Translations under genes and position numbers: made by a program
Shown here: positions 7,597 to 16,700 of the stretch, in pieces
Layout: every line of letters starts with the position of its first letter
Position numbering within the stretch: position 1 is the first letter of the stretch
Assembly: GCF_024628725.1 (NCBI RefSeq)
Contig: NZ_CP102409.1
Span: 901,001-965,000 of the forward strand
Direction of reading: 5' to 3'
DNA: 64,000 nucleotides
Source: Ruegeria sp. YS9
Lineage (GTDB): Bacteria; Pseudomonadota; Alphaproteobacteria; Rhodobacterales; Rhodobacteraceae
The notes under the pieces: model-generated
The model's database searches: none
Seen by the model: the letters and a program-made list of their open reading frames with translations, nothing else
Told to the model about the DNA's origin: nothing

Positions 7597-8144
7597 TGGA
7601 AACGGGACTTACAATCGTGGGGCTGGGGATCGCGCTGTCCACCCTTGCCGCGATCCTTTGGTCCATTGCACGACCCTCGCAACGGCTGTGGCCGCCCACC
7701 AGATACACGGCTCTGACTCCGATCTTGATCTGGGTACCTACCTTTGTGCTCTTTGGTGCTTTGGTCGCACTCGGCGTTTTGGGTTGGGGAGAGCTGCCGA
7801 TACCACAATGGTTCCGCTTTGGAGCTGGCATTCCGCTGATCGTGATCGGGAACATTGTGGTATGGAGCGCGGTCGCAGGCTTTGGCATTCATAAGACTGG
7901 CGGTGCCGTTGGCACGTTGCAAACCGGCGGTCTCTATCGTTTCTCGCGCAACCCTCAGTATGTAGCAGACATCGCCATAGTTCTGGGATGGATGGTCCTC
8001 ACAGCCGCGCCTTTGGCGATGCTGGTAGGTCTTGCTGCAATCATCGTCTTGGCTGCTGCGCCGTTTTCTGAAGAGCCGTGGCTACGCTCGCAGTATGGTT
8101 CCGACTTCAACAAGTATGCTGCGCAGGTTCGACGCTATCTCTAG
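7593..8144 (+). CDS. Membrane methyltransferase of the isoprenylcysteine/PEMT-like family
   Basis: 183 residues with four to five transmembrane segments. The C-terminal signature is LQTGGLYRFSRNPQYVADI, a membrane helix pair, then EEPWLRSQYGSDFNKYAAQV, which matches the ICMT/phospholipid methyltransferase-like group that uses S-adenosylmethionine. Such genes frequently follow metal-resistance genes, but the substrate is unknown. Its ATG overlaps the transporter stop codon, so the MerR promoter probably drives both. Confidence 0.8.
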   Translation: MMETGLTIVGLGIALSTLAAILWSIARPSQRLWPPTRYTALTPILIWVPTFVLFGALVALGVLGWGELPIPQWFRFGAGIPLIVIGNIVVWSAVAGFGIHKTGGAVGTLQTGGLYRFSRNPQYVADIAIVLGWMVLTAAPLAMLVGLAAIIVLAAAPFSEEPWLRSQYGSDFNKYAAQVRRYL

Positions 8145-8175
8145 TCCGTGCCAATAACCCCCTGACAATACCCAT

Positions 8176-8211
8176 GCGCCAAAAACGGTCGTTTTTGGCC
8201 GCTAGAACCGG
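8176..8211 (+). repeat. Palindromic intergenic repeat, short copy 3
   Basis: GCGCCAAAAACGGTCGTT is identical to the first 18 bases of copy 1 at 5,676, followed by a diverged right half (TTTGGCCGCTAGAACCGG). It lies between two convergent genes. Confidence 0.6.
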
Positions 8212-8238
8212 CCCGCGCAGGATCAACCTCTTTGCCAA

Positions 8239-8285
8239 GACAAAAACTCCCGGCAGAACTTTTGCGATTTTGGCAGGTTTTTGTC
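8239..8285. terminator. Inverted repeat between convergent genes, possible terminator
   Basis: Perfect 9-base arms GACAAAAAC (8,239-8,247) and GTTTTTGTC (8,277-8,285) enclose a 29-base loop. It lies between convergent genes ending at 8,144 and 8,419, where a bidirectional terminator would be expected. The long loop makes this tentative. Confidence 0.35.
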
Positions 8286-8418
8286 TCGGTTGACGAGGGA
8301 CGTCCACAACCTTCTGTAAATGTCTGCTTTCGGGAAGCTGCGATGCAGCATTGAACCGCTCACTCAGCGTCCGCGTTGGGCCGGTGGCGGCAGCGCACCG
8401 CCGCCCAGTTCAGCGCGC

Positions 8419-9483
8419 TTATGCTCCAAGCTCTACCGAAAGAAAGCTGATGATCTCTTTGGCAAGGCTGTCGTGGAGTGCGCTGCGCGGTTGATCCCCG
8501 GCATCTTCGCAAAGCGCATCCGGTTCGCCTTCACGCACGAGGATCTGCGCGCCGTCCGGCTTGCACTGCGCCAGAAAACTGAAATGCGAGGCGCCGGGCA
8601 GCGTAGCGTATTGTGCGGACGGAATGCTTTCGGCAAGTTTGGCGGCATAGACACCTGACGGCACGTCTTCCTCGCGACCCAGATTGATGACCAGCATGGG
8701 CATGTCGATCGCCGCAATACTGTCCTCAGTCAAAGTGCTGACGATGCCCGGATCCACAACGACGGCAGCAGAAATACGCGGATCCGCCAAGTCTTGTCCT
8801 GCAGGACTCAAATCCATCTCGTGCAGGTCGATCCCGAAATGTGCGAGGAAGGCACAATCCGACATCCCATGATCCGTATCGTCACAAAACCGCTGAAGAC
8901 GGTCTGGATCAACACGGGCACCCGAGACAGCAAGCGCTGTATATCCACCAGCCGAGAACCCAAGCACGGCAAGGGCATCGGTATCGATAAACGGGTAGCG
9001 TTCCGGATGACCGGTCACCTCGTCAATCACGGCCGTCAGGTCAGCGGGGCGTTCCCATACGCGCACGGCGGCCTCGGCAGAGGCATTGCCCGTGGTGGTT
9101 CCTGGATGGTTCGGCAACAAGACAACATACCCGGCTTCAGCCAGCTTTTCGGCGATCCAGCCGAACTGGCCAGCGTTCCCTCCGGCCCCATGCGATATCA
9201 GGACGGCCGGAAACCGGCCTTGTTTGTGCGGTGCACGGCGGCCCGCTTCGGTGCCGTAGAAAACGCCGTTGCCTCCGACCTTTACCGTCTTTCCTCCAGG
9301 CTCGGCTGGATACCAAATGTGAAAGTCCAAAGACCGGTTGCGAGCAGGGGCGAAGGCCTCGCCATAGGTTATACCTGCGGCCCCGGTATACGCCGGGCGA
9401 TTCAGTTCGTAGATGCCGTATCCCCCCGCGAGGGCGGCTGTCGCCAGTGCCGTAGATTTCAGGATTGTAGTTAGTCGTTCCAT
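8419..9483 (-). CDS. Secreted alpha/beta hydrolase (dienelactone hydrolase/PAF-acetylhydrolase-like)
   Basis: 354 residues with an N-terminal signal or anchor (LKSTALATAALAGGYGIY). The oxyanion region is SHGAGGNAGQFGW (98-110), the nucleophile elbow is GFSAGG with Ser177, and the catalytic histidine is in LPGASHFSF near residue 300. The acid is probably in the 270-275 region (GREEDVP). The pattern matches the PAF-acetylhydrolase II / dienelactone hydrolase group that cleaves esters or acyl chains. It is divergent from an AraC-type regulator, which may control it. Substrate unknown. Confidence 0.85.
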   Translation of the reverse strand: MERLTTILKSTALATAALAGGYGIYELNRPAYTGAAGITYGEAFAPARNRSLDFHIWYPAEPGGKTVKVGGNGVFYGTEAGRRAPHKQGRFPAVLISHGAGGNAGQFGWIAEKLAEAGYVVLLPNHPGTTTGNASAEAAVRVWERPADLTAVIDEVTGHPERYPFIDTDALAVLGFSAGGYTALAVSGARVDPDRLQRFCDDTDHGMSDCAFLAHFGIDLHEMDLSPAGQDLADPRISAAVVVDPGIVSTLTEDSIAAIDMPMLVINLGREEDVPSGVYAAKLAESIPSAQYATLPGASHFSFLAQCKPDGAQILVREGEPDALCEDAGDQPRSALHDSLAKEIISFLSVELGA

Positions 9484-9617
9484 GGTGGCTCTCCGATCAA
9501 TGATACTAGCCAGAACCTTGAGACACAGGATGCCGCCCTGCGTCCTGAAACGCGTTTTCGGTCGTCCTCAAACGCGATCCAGCCTAAAGTGCCTGAAAAA
9601 CGAATGGGTCTACGGTA

Positions 9618-10637
9618 TTGATTTTTGTACCAATAACGCTCTTTGCGAGCCTTACGCTGTTGTGGATGATGGTCTGGTTCGCGCGAAGGAACGACCTGCG
9701 ATTGCGGGCGCACCAGCTGTTTCTGGCAACAATTTCGCTTTACGCCTTGCAGTCGATCCTGATCACCTTGCGGTGGGGGTATGCCATTGACTGGGCCGCC
9801 CGCCCGGTCGCTTTCGTTGCGCCGGTTTTGCCGGTGCTTCTCTACCTTGCCTATTCCGCCCTGAATGCGCCCCTGACGCTTCGGCGGCTCTGGCCTTTGG
9901 TCGCGGCGGCTCTTTGCTGGGTCGGTTTGCTGGTCTGGCCCGACCTTGCAGATGTGCTGATCCTTCTGTGCTTTCTCAGCTTCGGTGGGCTTCTGGTCGT
10001 GCAATCCGCCAATGGCGCGGACCATGTCGCGCTGACGCCTTTGGGCGCAGCGGACAAGGTTGTTCTTGCCATGAAGCTATCGGGGACCGTTCTGATCCTG
10101 TCAGGGCTCGCGGACGTCTCCATTCTTTTTGACTTCATCACCAACGAGGGCCGAAATACCGGATTGATCGTCAGCCTGCTCCAAGCCGGTTTCATTATGA
10201 TCATCGGCTTTCTCGCAGCATTCGGCCAAATCTCGGAGAATGAGCACCAGGAAGTCACCCCGATACCTGACGACTCCGGCATGACTGAGGAGGACGCAGG
10301 TATCGTCACGCGTCTCGAAGCGCTCTTTGCTATAGAAGGATTACATCGGGACGAAGATCTGAATCTGCGTCGTCTAAGCCGCAGGTTGTCTTTACCCGAC
10401 CGGCGGGTCTCCAACGCCATTAACCGATACAAGGGGCAGAGTGTTTCTCAATTCGTCAATGAGTTCCGGATCAAGGAAGCCTGCGAGCAGTTGAAGGAAT
10501 CCAATGCGACTGTTCTGGCGATATCATTGGCCGTCGGGTTTGCGTCCAAATCGAACTTCAACCGAGAGTTCCTGCGCGTCACCGGTGTTTCGCCAACGCA
10601 GTGGCGTGCGGCCAATGCAAGGAAAGGCGTGACCTGA
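9618..10637 (+). CDS. Membrane-anchored AraC-type transcriptional regulator
   Basis: 339 residues. The first 200 form six to seven hydrophobic membrane segments (LFASLTLLWMMVWFARRNDL and onward). The last 100 hold an AraC double helix-turn-helix (NLRRLSRRLSLPDRRVSNAI, then VLAISLAVGFASKSNFNREF, ending GVSPTQWR). This is the integral-membrane AraC architecture, sensing at the membrane and binding DNA from there. The start is a TTG at 9618; an ATG lies 16 codons in, but it would cut the first membrane segment. It is translationally coupled to the next gene (TGATG) and divergent from the hydrolase. Confidence 0.85.
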   Translation: MIFVPITLFASLTLLWMMVWFARRNDLRLRAHQLFLATISLYALQSILITLRWGYAIDWAARPVAFVAPVLPVLLYLAYSALNAPLTLRRLWPLVAAALCWVGLLVWPDLADVLILLCFLSFGGLLVVQSANGADHVALTPLGAADKVVLAMKLSGTVLILSGLADVSILFDFITNEGRNTGLIVSLLQAGFIMIIGFLAAFGQISENEHQEVTPIPDDSGMTEEDAGIVTRLEALFAIEGLHRDEDLNLRRLSRRLSLPDRRVSNAINRYKGQSVSQFVNEFRIKEACEQLKESNATVLAISLAVGFASKSNFNREFLRVTGVSPTQWRAANARKGVT

Positions 10638-11641
10638 TGGCGCGTTTGTCAGGCATCATGCGCGTGCTCGCTGCCGCCGTCCTCTGCCTGCCTGGTCCGG
10701 GCCGGGCGCAGAGCTTTGGGGTTGCCGGGTCCCCGGTGGAGACAATCGAGGACAGGGACTATCTGCGTCTGTTCACGGCATTGAAATCCAATGGGATCGA
10801 CACCTACTTTCCGACGTTTCAGTATCAGGAAGTGCCCCACGCTTCGAGCCTGGGATATGAGATTGATTTCATGCCACCCTGCACACCGGGCGATCCTGCC
10901 TTCGCGGCGTTGCGTGCATCCGGTATGACGCTTCTTCTGCCGGGGGAACTTCTATATCCGGATGCTGCGGCGCTTCGTCAATTGCCCATGGATGAAGACC
11001 CGCTCCGCCAGGTTCTGAGCTGTGCCGGGCCAGAACATGTGGCCGCGATAACGACTTACGATGAAGCCATTTTCAACGGTCGCCCTATCGAGGATGTCGC
11101 GGCTTTTTACGCACGGGTGAAGGCCGTCGCGCCAGAACTGCCAGTTCTGATGGTGCATGCCCCCATTCTGACCGATGACCCGACTTTCAAAACACTTGAC
11201 CAGATCCAGCGATATCTGAAGGAGGTTACAGACTATTCGGCACACGCCGATGCAGTAGGTTTCGATATTTATCCTGTGCCGGCGGACCTGTCCAATCTGG
11301 CCACGCCCGTAAGCGGCGGAGCCGTCGTGGCAGAAGACAGGGCAGTTGCGGATTACCTGTCCTGGCTGGAGGACGCAGTCCCGGCTCGTCAGCGATTGGT
11401 CGTTTTGCAGGGCTTCGGCTATGCCGATCTCTACGAAAGCAAGTTTCTGGAGGCCAGCTTTCCGGCGGAGGTGATCAACGCGGCCCGCGCCCCGACAGGA
11501 AAGGAAACGGACCTGATGGTGTCACAAGCGATTTCAGCTGGCGCTGAATGGGTGATCTGGTGGGGGCCATCGCTGTTGAAAGAGACCGGCTCGGCGCCTT
11601 GGCAAACCATTCTTGATATAGCGGGCCGATCACACAACTAA
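10637..11641 (+). CDS. Secreted barrel-like protein of unknown function
   Basis: 334 residues with a signal peptide (MRVLAAAVLCLPGPGRAQ, cleavage after RAQ). The mature part has the strand-helix rhythm of a glycoside-hydrolase-like TIM barrel. Motifs at strand ends are ALKSNGIDTYFPTFQYQ, AAITTYDEAIFNG, PVLMVHAPIL, ADAVGFDIYPVP, RLVVLQGFGY and EWVIWWGPS. The Asp-Glu pair in TYDEAI and the FDIYP motif are candidate catalytic residues. I cannot name a family. It shares the TGATG junction with the membrane AraC gene, so sensor and secreted product are made together. Confidence 0.7.
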   Translation: MARLSGIMRVLAAAVLCLPGPGRAQSFGVAGSPVETIEDRDYLRLFTALKSNGIDTYFPTFQYQEVPHASSLGYEIDFMPPCTPGDPAFAALRASGMTLLLPGELLYPDAAALRQLPMDEDPLRQVLSCAGPEHVAAITTYDEAIFNGRPIEDVAAFYARVKAVAPELPVLMVHAPILTDDPTFKTLDQIQRYLKEVTDYSAHADAVGFDIYPVPADLSNLATPVSGGAVVAEDRAVADYLSWLEDAVPARQRLVVLQGFGYADLYESKFLEASFPAEVINAARAPTGKETDLMVSQAISAGAEWVIWWGPSLLKETGSAPWQTILDIAGRSHN

Positions 11642-11828
11642 GGTGAACTTTGCTGAGGTCTCCTTTTTCGCAGCCGAACCAAGGCGGAGCATGTCGGTTG
11701 TGAGTGGCCTTTGCGGAAAGCCGGCTGAGTCCTGTGGCATGAAACATCCCGCGGCACGAAAACAAGGCGCCCAATAATCGCCTCAACACTATGTACTATT
11801 TCTGCGGCGATCACTTGAGGAATCAATC

Positions 11829-12353
11829 ATGGATGCCGAATTCAGAAACGAGATCAAACGCGGGCATCGGTTCATCGGTCTTCTGGCGGTTCCCCTCTTC
11901 GCTTTCATCGCGACGGTCATCGGATCGTTTTTTGGCATATTCAGCAGTGAAGCCCGTGACCTGATTGCGTCCGTCCTCCAAGGTGATATGTCCCGATCAG
12001 GCGACCTTTTTGCGTATATGGCGATCCTTGGATTATGTGTTGGCGGCACCGGTATCGTTGTCATCGGTAGCCTGTACAGCGCGCTCTTCAAACCTGATCA
12101 TATCGTCACCATCTCGCCGGAACGGCGAATGGTCGACGTGCAATTTCATCTTCCGTGGCGTGAGCCCCGATCTGCCAGCTACCGGTTTGATGAGATTGAG
12201 GCCGTTGAACTGAAATACGACGATGAGCAGAATGAGATCCTGCTTCGGCTTCCTGATCGCAGACGGCCTCTGATTTTGACGCGCGAGTTCAGGCCCTGGG
12301 CCGCCGAGGCAAAATTGAGGCAGCTGAATGAGATGGGCCTGACAAGCAAGTGA
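11829..12353 (+). CDS. Small two-helix membrane protein of unknown function
   Basis: 174 residues. Two hydrophobic segments (FIGLLAVPLFAFIATVIGSF near 15-35 and FAYMAILGLCVGGTGIVVIG near 61-80) are followed by a soluble C-terminal domain with beta-strands (HIVTISPERRMVDVQFHLPW, EIEAVELKYDDEQNEILLRL). The C-terminal part resembles a PH-like membrane-protein domain, but I cannot confirm a family. It stands alone between the barrel-like gene and the secretion operon. Confidence 0.6.
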   Translation: MDAEFRNEIKRGHRFIGLLAVPLFAFIATVIGSFFGIFSSEARDLIASVLQGDMSRSGDLFAYMAILGLCVGGTGIVVIGSLYSALFKPDHIVTISPERRMVDVQFHLPWREPRSASYRFDEIEAVELKYDDEQNEILLRLPDRRRPLILTREFRPWAAEAKLRQLNEMGLTSK

Positions 12354-12506
12354 TCAATGCAACGCGACCTTTTTGCGTCGCCACCGATCTGGCCTTTTGA
12401 AACAGGTTTGTTGGAAATATCTCTTCGCTAACGCAGCGAACGTCCGGTCTGGCGGGCCGCATTGCGGCAGAGAAAGCCTTCGCCGGATGGCCGCTAAGGG
12501 CCGATT

Positions 12507-13505
12507 TCACTCCAGTCTTTTCGCTCGTTCTGCCACTCTTTGAACCATTGAAACAGAAGCGCCACCTGCCTGCCGTATTCCAGCCCCTGCGATCTCTGCA
12601 TTTGACCTCGTCCCAAACCTTGCTCGCGCCCGTGACCCCTTGGTGCCGATCAAACCTTTGGCAAATCCGCCCGGTCCGGGAATGCTCGGCGGTCCGGCCA
12701 TCATGAAATTGCCAGAGATTGAGCGGACGATTAGCGGGGTGGCGATGATCATGCCGCCTGCGAGAAACATCATCATGAAGAAGGGGACCAGCGCGCCGAT
12801 ATTGCTGGCTCCAGAGGGATCTCCGAGCTCGGTCATGAGTGAGCGCGACATCCCGACAACGGTGGAAAAAACGCCCGCGATTACGAGTGGGTAAAGCGCG
12901 TAGGATACTGTGCTGGACAGCCAACGGTGGAAATAGTCCTTGCTGACATCAAAGAGCGAAAGCGCGATCATGATTGGGGCGATGCCGATCATGAAGGCCA
13001 GCATGATCTTTGCGAAGATCAGGACAAGACCACAGAGCGCGCCGATCACGCCGAGGAGGAACGCGCCGATCGCGCCGATCAGGGCTCCGGCCATCCAATG
13101 CATGTTGTCACCGGCCGCGTTCAGGTAATTGCCGAACTCTTCGATGAGATCGTCAAAGGCTTCGGCAAAGTAGGATGCACCTGCGCCGCCGCCGCCAAGC
13201 CCGGCGACCATGCCACCCGCGAGCTGGTCGAGCCCACTGATGAGTGCGCTGGCCACAGCGTTGAATTGGACCCAGTTTATCGCAAACAGAGAGATGAGCA
13301 TGAGCTTGAGGGCAAACCAGAAAGCGGTCCGCCCATCCATGGATCTGTATTGAAAAACCATGTTGAGGAAGATGCCGATCACGGCGAGCGTCGAGGCCAC
13401 GGCGATGACGCCGCCGAGCTGCCCGGCGACGTTGCCAAAGGTGGTTTGGGCTGCGTCGTCCAGAAAGTTGTCGGTTGTCTCAACCATCCAGGTGACGACG
13501 CCCAT
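12507..13505 (-). CDS. virB6: Type IV secretion inner-membrane channel protein VirB6/TrbL
   Basis: 332 residues with at least five membrane segments and a long periplasmic Gly/Ala-rich loop (GLGGGGAGASYFAEAFDD). The conserved VirB6 core FAKIMLAFMIGIAPIMIALS followed by FDVSKDYFHRWLSSTV is intact. It forms part of the inner-membrane translocation pore. The C-terminal tail is cytoplasmic and Arg-rich. ATG 13505 starts MGVVTWMVETTDNF; the frame is open upstream without domain content. It is the last gene of the operon, displaced from its usual place between virB5 and virB8. Confidence 0.9.
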   Translation of the reverse strand: MGVVTWMVETTDNFLDDAAQTTFGNVAGQLGGVIAVASTLAVIGIFLNMVFQYRSMDGRTAFWFALKLMLISLFAINWVQFNAVASALISGLDQLAGGMVAGLGGGGAGASYFAEAFDDLIEEFGNYLNAAGDNMHWMAGALIGAIGAFLLGVIGALCGLVLIFAKIMLAFMIGIAPIMIALSLFDVSKDYFHRWLSSTVSYALYPLVIAGVFSTVVGMSRSLMTELGDPSGASNIGALVPFFMMMFLAGGMIIATPLIVRSISGNFMMAGPPSIPGPGGFAKGLIGTKGSRARARFGTRSNAEIAGAGIRQAGGASVSMVQRVAERAKRLE

Positions 13506-13525
13506 CGGATTCTCCTCGGTTAGGT

Positions 13526-13702
13526 TTAGGCGCTCGCGCCGGTGCGCCGCTTCAAGAAGGCCTTCAGGATGTGTTCGCCGTCGAAATCCGGCACGACGGA
13601 GACCAACTCCCAACCATCCTGACCAAGAGCGGTCAGCTGCGCTTCGATCTTCGGTGGCTTGGTTTTGGCGGTGTTGATCTGTTCAATCTTGTATTCAAAC
13701 AT
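13526..13702 (-). CDS. DUF4177-type small protein in the secretion operon
   Basis: 58 residues, MFEYKIEQINTAKTK ... LTALGQDGWELVSVVPDFDGEHILKAFLKR. The LNxxGxDGWELVxVVP block is the DUF4177 signature. The start overlaps the virB11 stop by 8 bases and virB6 follows 20 bases after its stop, so it is a genuine operon member. Role unknown; its position between virB11 and virB6 is unusual for VirB operons. Confidence 0.8.
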   Translation of the reverse strand: MFEYKIEQINTAKTKPPKIEAQLTALGQDGWELVSVVPDFDGEHILKAFLKRRTGASA

Positions 13703-14690
13703 GGGCTGTTTCCTTTGAATGGGCCGGATCAACCGGCAGGTAGAATTCGGTGATGCCGCGCGCGCCTTCATGGCGACCGGCCTGGATGATCACATCGATC
13801 GAGCGGGTGATGTAGTCGTTCATGTCCTGGTAGGTCATGGGCACGTCGGTTTTCAGGGCGGCGATGGCGAGACGCTGAACCGCCAGCTGAGGTGTTTCAG
13901 CGTGCAGCGTGGTGAGTGAGCCACCATGGCCGGTGTTTATTGCCTCAAGGAAGGTCATGGCCTCTTTGCCGCGCACTTCGCCCAAGACGATGCGGTCCGG
14001 CCGCATGCGCAGGGTGGAGGTCAGCAAGACATCAGCGCTGCGCGTGGCTTCATCGCGATCAGACATCAGTGTGACGACATTGGGCTGCGTTGGACGTAGT
14101 TCGGCGGCTTCTTCGATGGTGATGATGCGTTCGTCGGCGGGCACAAAGGAGAGGATCTTGCGCGCTGTTACGGTCTTGCCGGTCGAGGTCCCGCCGGACA
14201 CGATCATGTTGAGCTTGTGCGTGACACAGAACTTGATCGCGGCGTCGATGTCGCCGGTCGCCACAGCATCGCGTAGCTCGGCATTGCGTTCGCGCCTTGC
14301 ACCTTCATTGCTGCGCTCTTTTCCGAACAGGTAAGACAGCTTGATCTGCTCCAACGGCAAATCCGCGAAGAACCTCAAGGAAATCGCGTAACCGCCATCG
14401 ACAGCGGGGGGCTGGATGACTTGCGCGCGGATCGGGCGGTTCCGGTAGGTGATACTGACCGAGACGATCGGTTTGGTCCGACTTAGCGTGGTGTTCGCGG
14501 CGGACGCAATCTGATTGCCCAAGTCCTTGATCTCGTTGTGCGAGAGCTGTCGATTGACGCGCCGCATAAAGTGATCCCCCTGAAACTCGGCCCACAGCGT
14601 GCCTTCGGGGTTGATGCAAAGCTCGATCAGCTTGGGGTCACGCGCCTCGGGGATCTTGTCCATCGAGCTTTGCAGATAGCTGGCCGCCAT
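13695..14690 (-). CDS. virB11: Type IV secretion ATPase VirB11
   Basis: 331 residues. The N-terminal domain is followed by the RecA-like ATPase. Walker A is SGGTSTGKT (165-173), with the Asp and His boxes EEAAELRP and GHGGSLTTLHAETP, and RMRPDRIVLGEVRGKEAMTF between them. This hexameric traffic ATPase powers pilus assembly and substrate export from the cytoplasmic face. I used ATG 14690, just downstream of the virB10 stop; a TTG two codons upstream is possible. Confidence 0.95.
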   Translation of the reverse strand: MAASYLQSSMDKIPEARDPKLIELCINPEGTLWAEFQGDHFMRRVNRQLSHNEIKDLGNQIASAANTTLSRTKPIVSVSITYRNRPIRAQVIQPPAVDGGYAISLRFFADLPLEQIKLSYLFGKERSNEGARRERNAELRDAVATGDIDAAIKFCVTHKLNMIVSGGTSTGKTVTARKILSFVPADERIITIEEAAELRPTQPNVVTLMSDRDEATRSADVLLTSTLRMRPDRIVLGEVRGKEAMTFLEAINTGHGGSLTTLHAETPQLAVQRLAIAALKTDVPMTYQDMNDYITRSIDVIIQAGRHEGARGITEFYLPVDPAHSKETAHV

Positions 14691-14692
14691 GG

Positions 14693-16009
14693 TCAAAAAA
14701 TCTCCAGATCGCGGTCGACCATCACGGTAACGCGGGCACCTTGATCGACATAGATCACGGGCGAGACGGACAGATATTCGCCAATCACGCTTTGCGCGCT
14801 GTCCTGAAGGTCTTCTCCAATGCCCTCGAGCACATCAGAGGTGATCTCATCTTCGGTGTTTTGGGCGGCCACGGCGGGCAAGGCTCCGATCAGCGATATA
14901 AGGGCGGCTGACCCGAACCGCGTGCCAAAGCGGCTGTCGACAAAGCCGGTTGTGCCGGCGCGGCCCAATTCATCGCCACCGAAGGCGCTGATTTCGACGG
15001 TCTGGTTGCTGGGCAGAATGATCCGGTCCCAGGCGATGGTCACGCGTTGTTGCGCGATGTCGAGGCCGGATTGATACCGCCCGATCAGACGCGCGCCGCG
15101 CGGGATCAGTATCCGCGAGCCGTCATAAGCGTGGACATCTTCCGATACCATCGCACGGACCTGACCGGCGAGCGAGCTGTCGATTGCGGTCTCCAGCACC
15201 GCCTGGATCATCGTGCCCTGAACAACCGTATTCGACGGATTCACGATCAACTGGGCTTGCGTTACCTCAGCAGGTTCAGCGCCGTTGCGGACAAAGTCTG
15301 TGTCGCCATCAAGCCGCCGCTGCTGCGCGGCGGTTTCGTTGTTGCCGCCTCCGGTGCCGCCAAAGGCGATGATAGGACTGGCGATGCGGGCTTGGAGTTC
15401 CTCAAGTTCTGCTTGCCGCCGCCGCTCGAGTTCCTGAAGGCGCAGTTCTTCGGCAGTGGGGCCGGTTGGTGCGAGCGTGCGCGGCGTTTCCAAGCGTGCA
15501 AGCTCTAGATCGTTCTGCAATCGCTGGATTTGTCGGGCACGTTCTTCCAGTTCTTCGCGCAAGGCGGTTTGCGTCGCAGCGGCCTCGCTGCGCAGGGCAT
15601 CGATCTCTGCGCCTAAGGTATCAAGCGCCTCAGTGTCGACGGTCGGGGATTCGGGAGCTGGCGCGTTGCGCAGGGCTTCAAGCTCGGACCGCATAGCGTC
15701 CATTTGCGCGCGTAGCTCTTCTGTCTCGCTTGCTGGCTCTGACACCGATGGCGGCGGAGAGGTGTCAATTGGCGCAGGGGTTGGCTCGAGCGCTCCAAAG
15801 CCCGGTCCCGCTGCTTGGAACTCATCCGGGGACGCGGTTTCCAGGCTATCGGGTTCAGAGCTGCCAGAAAGCAATAGTAAGAGGCCGCCAAGAGCCGCGA
15901 TTGCCCCAATGCCTAGGGCGAGGGCGAAAAAAGATGGTCGCGCTTTTGGGTTTTGTGGTTTTCCTTCAAGTGCTTCGAGGCGTTTCTTAAGCTCAGCTGT
16001 TTCACTCAT
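14693..16009 (-). CDS. virB10: Type IV secretion core-complex protein VirB10/TrbI
   Basis: 438 residues. There is a short cytoplasmic N terminus, one membrane helix at about 26-48 (FFALALGIGAIAALGGLLLL) and a long Pro/Glu-rich coiled coil (residues 90-215). The C-terminal beta-barrel contains NPSNTVVQGTMIQAVLETAI, then LIPRGARLIGRYQSG and AWDRIILPSNQTVEI. VirB10 spans both membranes and links the ATPases to the outer-membrane channel. Its start overlaps the virB9 stop by 8 bases. Confidence 0.95.
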   Translation of the reverse strand: MSETAELKKRLEALEGKPQNPKARPSFFALALGIGAIAALGGLLLLLSGSSEPDSLETASPDEFQAAGPGFGALEPTPAPIDTSPPPSVSEPASETEELRAQMDAMRSELEALRNAPAPESPTVDTEALDTLGAEIDALRSEAAATQTALREELEERARQIQRLQNDLELARLETPRTLAPTGPTAEELRLQELERRRQAELEELQARIASPIIAFGGTGGGNNETAAQQRRLDGDTDFVRNGAEPAEVTQAQLIVNPSNTVVQGTMIQAVLETAIDSSLAGQVRAMVSEDVHAYDGSRILIPRGARLIGRYQSGLDIAQQRVTIAWDRIILPSNQTVEISAFGGDELGRAGTTGFVDSRFGTRFGSAALISLIGALPAVAAQNTEDEITSDVLEGIGEDLQDSAQSVIGEYLSVSPVIYVDQGARVTVMVDRDLEIF

Positions 16010-16697
16010 CGTGGTTTGCCTCGCTCATCTCTTGGACGCAGATCTCGTCCTCGCCGAGTCGGAGAACCCATCGATCGCTGACACCTGACACGCGGATCAC
16101 GCCATCAGGTCGGGCCAGAGCATTCACGCTGCGCTCATTGCCGTTTGACCAGCGAAAGATCGCAGGCAGCGGCGCGTTCGCGGCAAAGCGGAAATAGGTA
16201 AAGGTGCCGTCGTCCCAAATCTCGCGCGGGGTGATCTCGGATCGCGCGCTGACGCCATAGGCGTGGTTTGCAGGTTGGCTTGCGGCTACTCGGGATTGCC
16301 GAGGGGTTGCATCCGGATAGGTGAAGCGGATGACGTAGAAGGTCGGCGAGCTCGCCTCGGTTACGTTGAAATAATAGCTGCGTCGGTTGGTGTAGACCGT
16401 GATGTTGGTATGCGCGCCGCGCGAGACGGGTTTGATCGCAAAGGCCTGGCCACCAGGCACGCCGTCCAAAAGGAACCCTTCGGTATCGCCAGCAATGATT
16501 GAGCGGATGGTCTCGCCTTGGCCGAATTCAATGCTGGTCACATGGGTCAGGCTGGTGCGGATGCGGTAGACCTGCCCATCCTGATAGGTGGCAAGCCGGA
16601 CGCGGGCATCATAGGGGCCTTGGCGCGGCTGCGTTTCGGCATAGGCGGTGCCTGCAATCGGAACAATGAGGGCGAGGATCAGGAACAGGCGACGCAT
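16002..16697 (-). CDS. virB9: Type IV secretion core-complex protein VirB9/TrbG
   Basis: 231 residues with signal peptide MRRLFLILALIVPIAGTAYA. The body contains the VirB9 N-terminal motif IRTSLTHVTSIEFGQGE, the ITVYTNRRSYYFNV strand, and a C-terminal beta-sandwich (YGVSARSEITPREIWDDG, then TYFRFAANAPLPAIFRW). With VirB10 and a VirB7 lipoprotein it forms the outer-membrane core complex. The stop overlaps the virB10 start. Confidence 0.95.
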   Translation of the reverse strand: MRRLFLILALIVPIAGTAYAETQPRQGPYDARVRLATYQDGQVYRIRTSLTHVTSIEFGQGETIRSIIAGDTEGFLLDGVPGGQAFAIKPVSRGAHTNITVYTNRRSYYFNVTEASSPTFYVIRFTYPDATPRQSRVAASQPANHAYGVSARSEITPREIWDDGTFTYFRFAANAPLPAIFRWSNGNERSVNALARPDGVIRVSGVSDRWVLRLGEDEICVQEMSEANHDE

Positions 16698-16700
16698 GGT

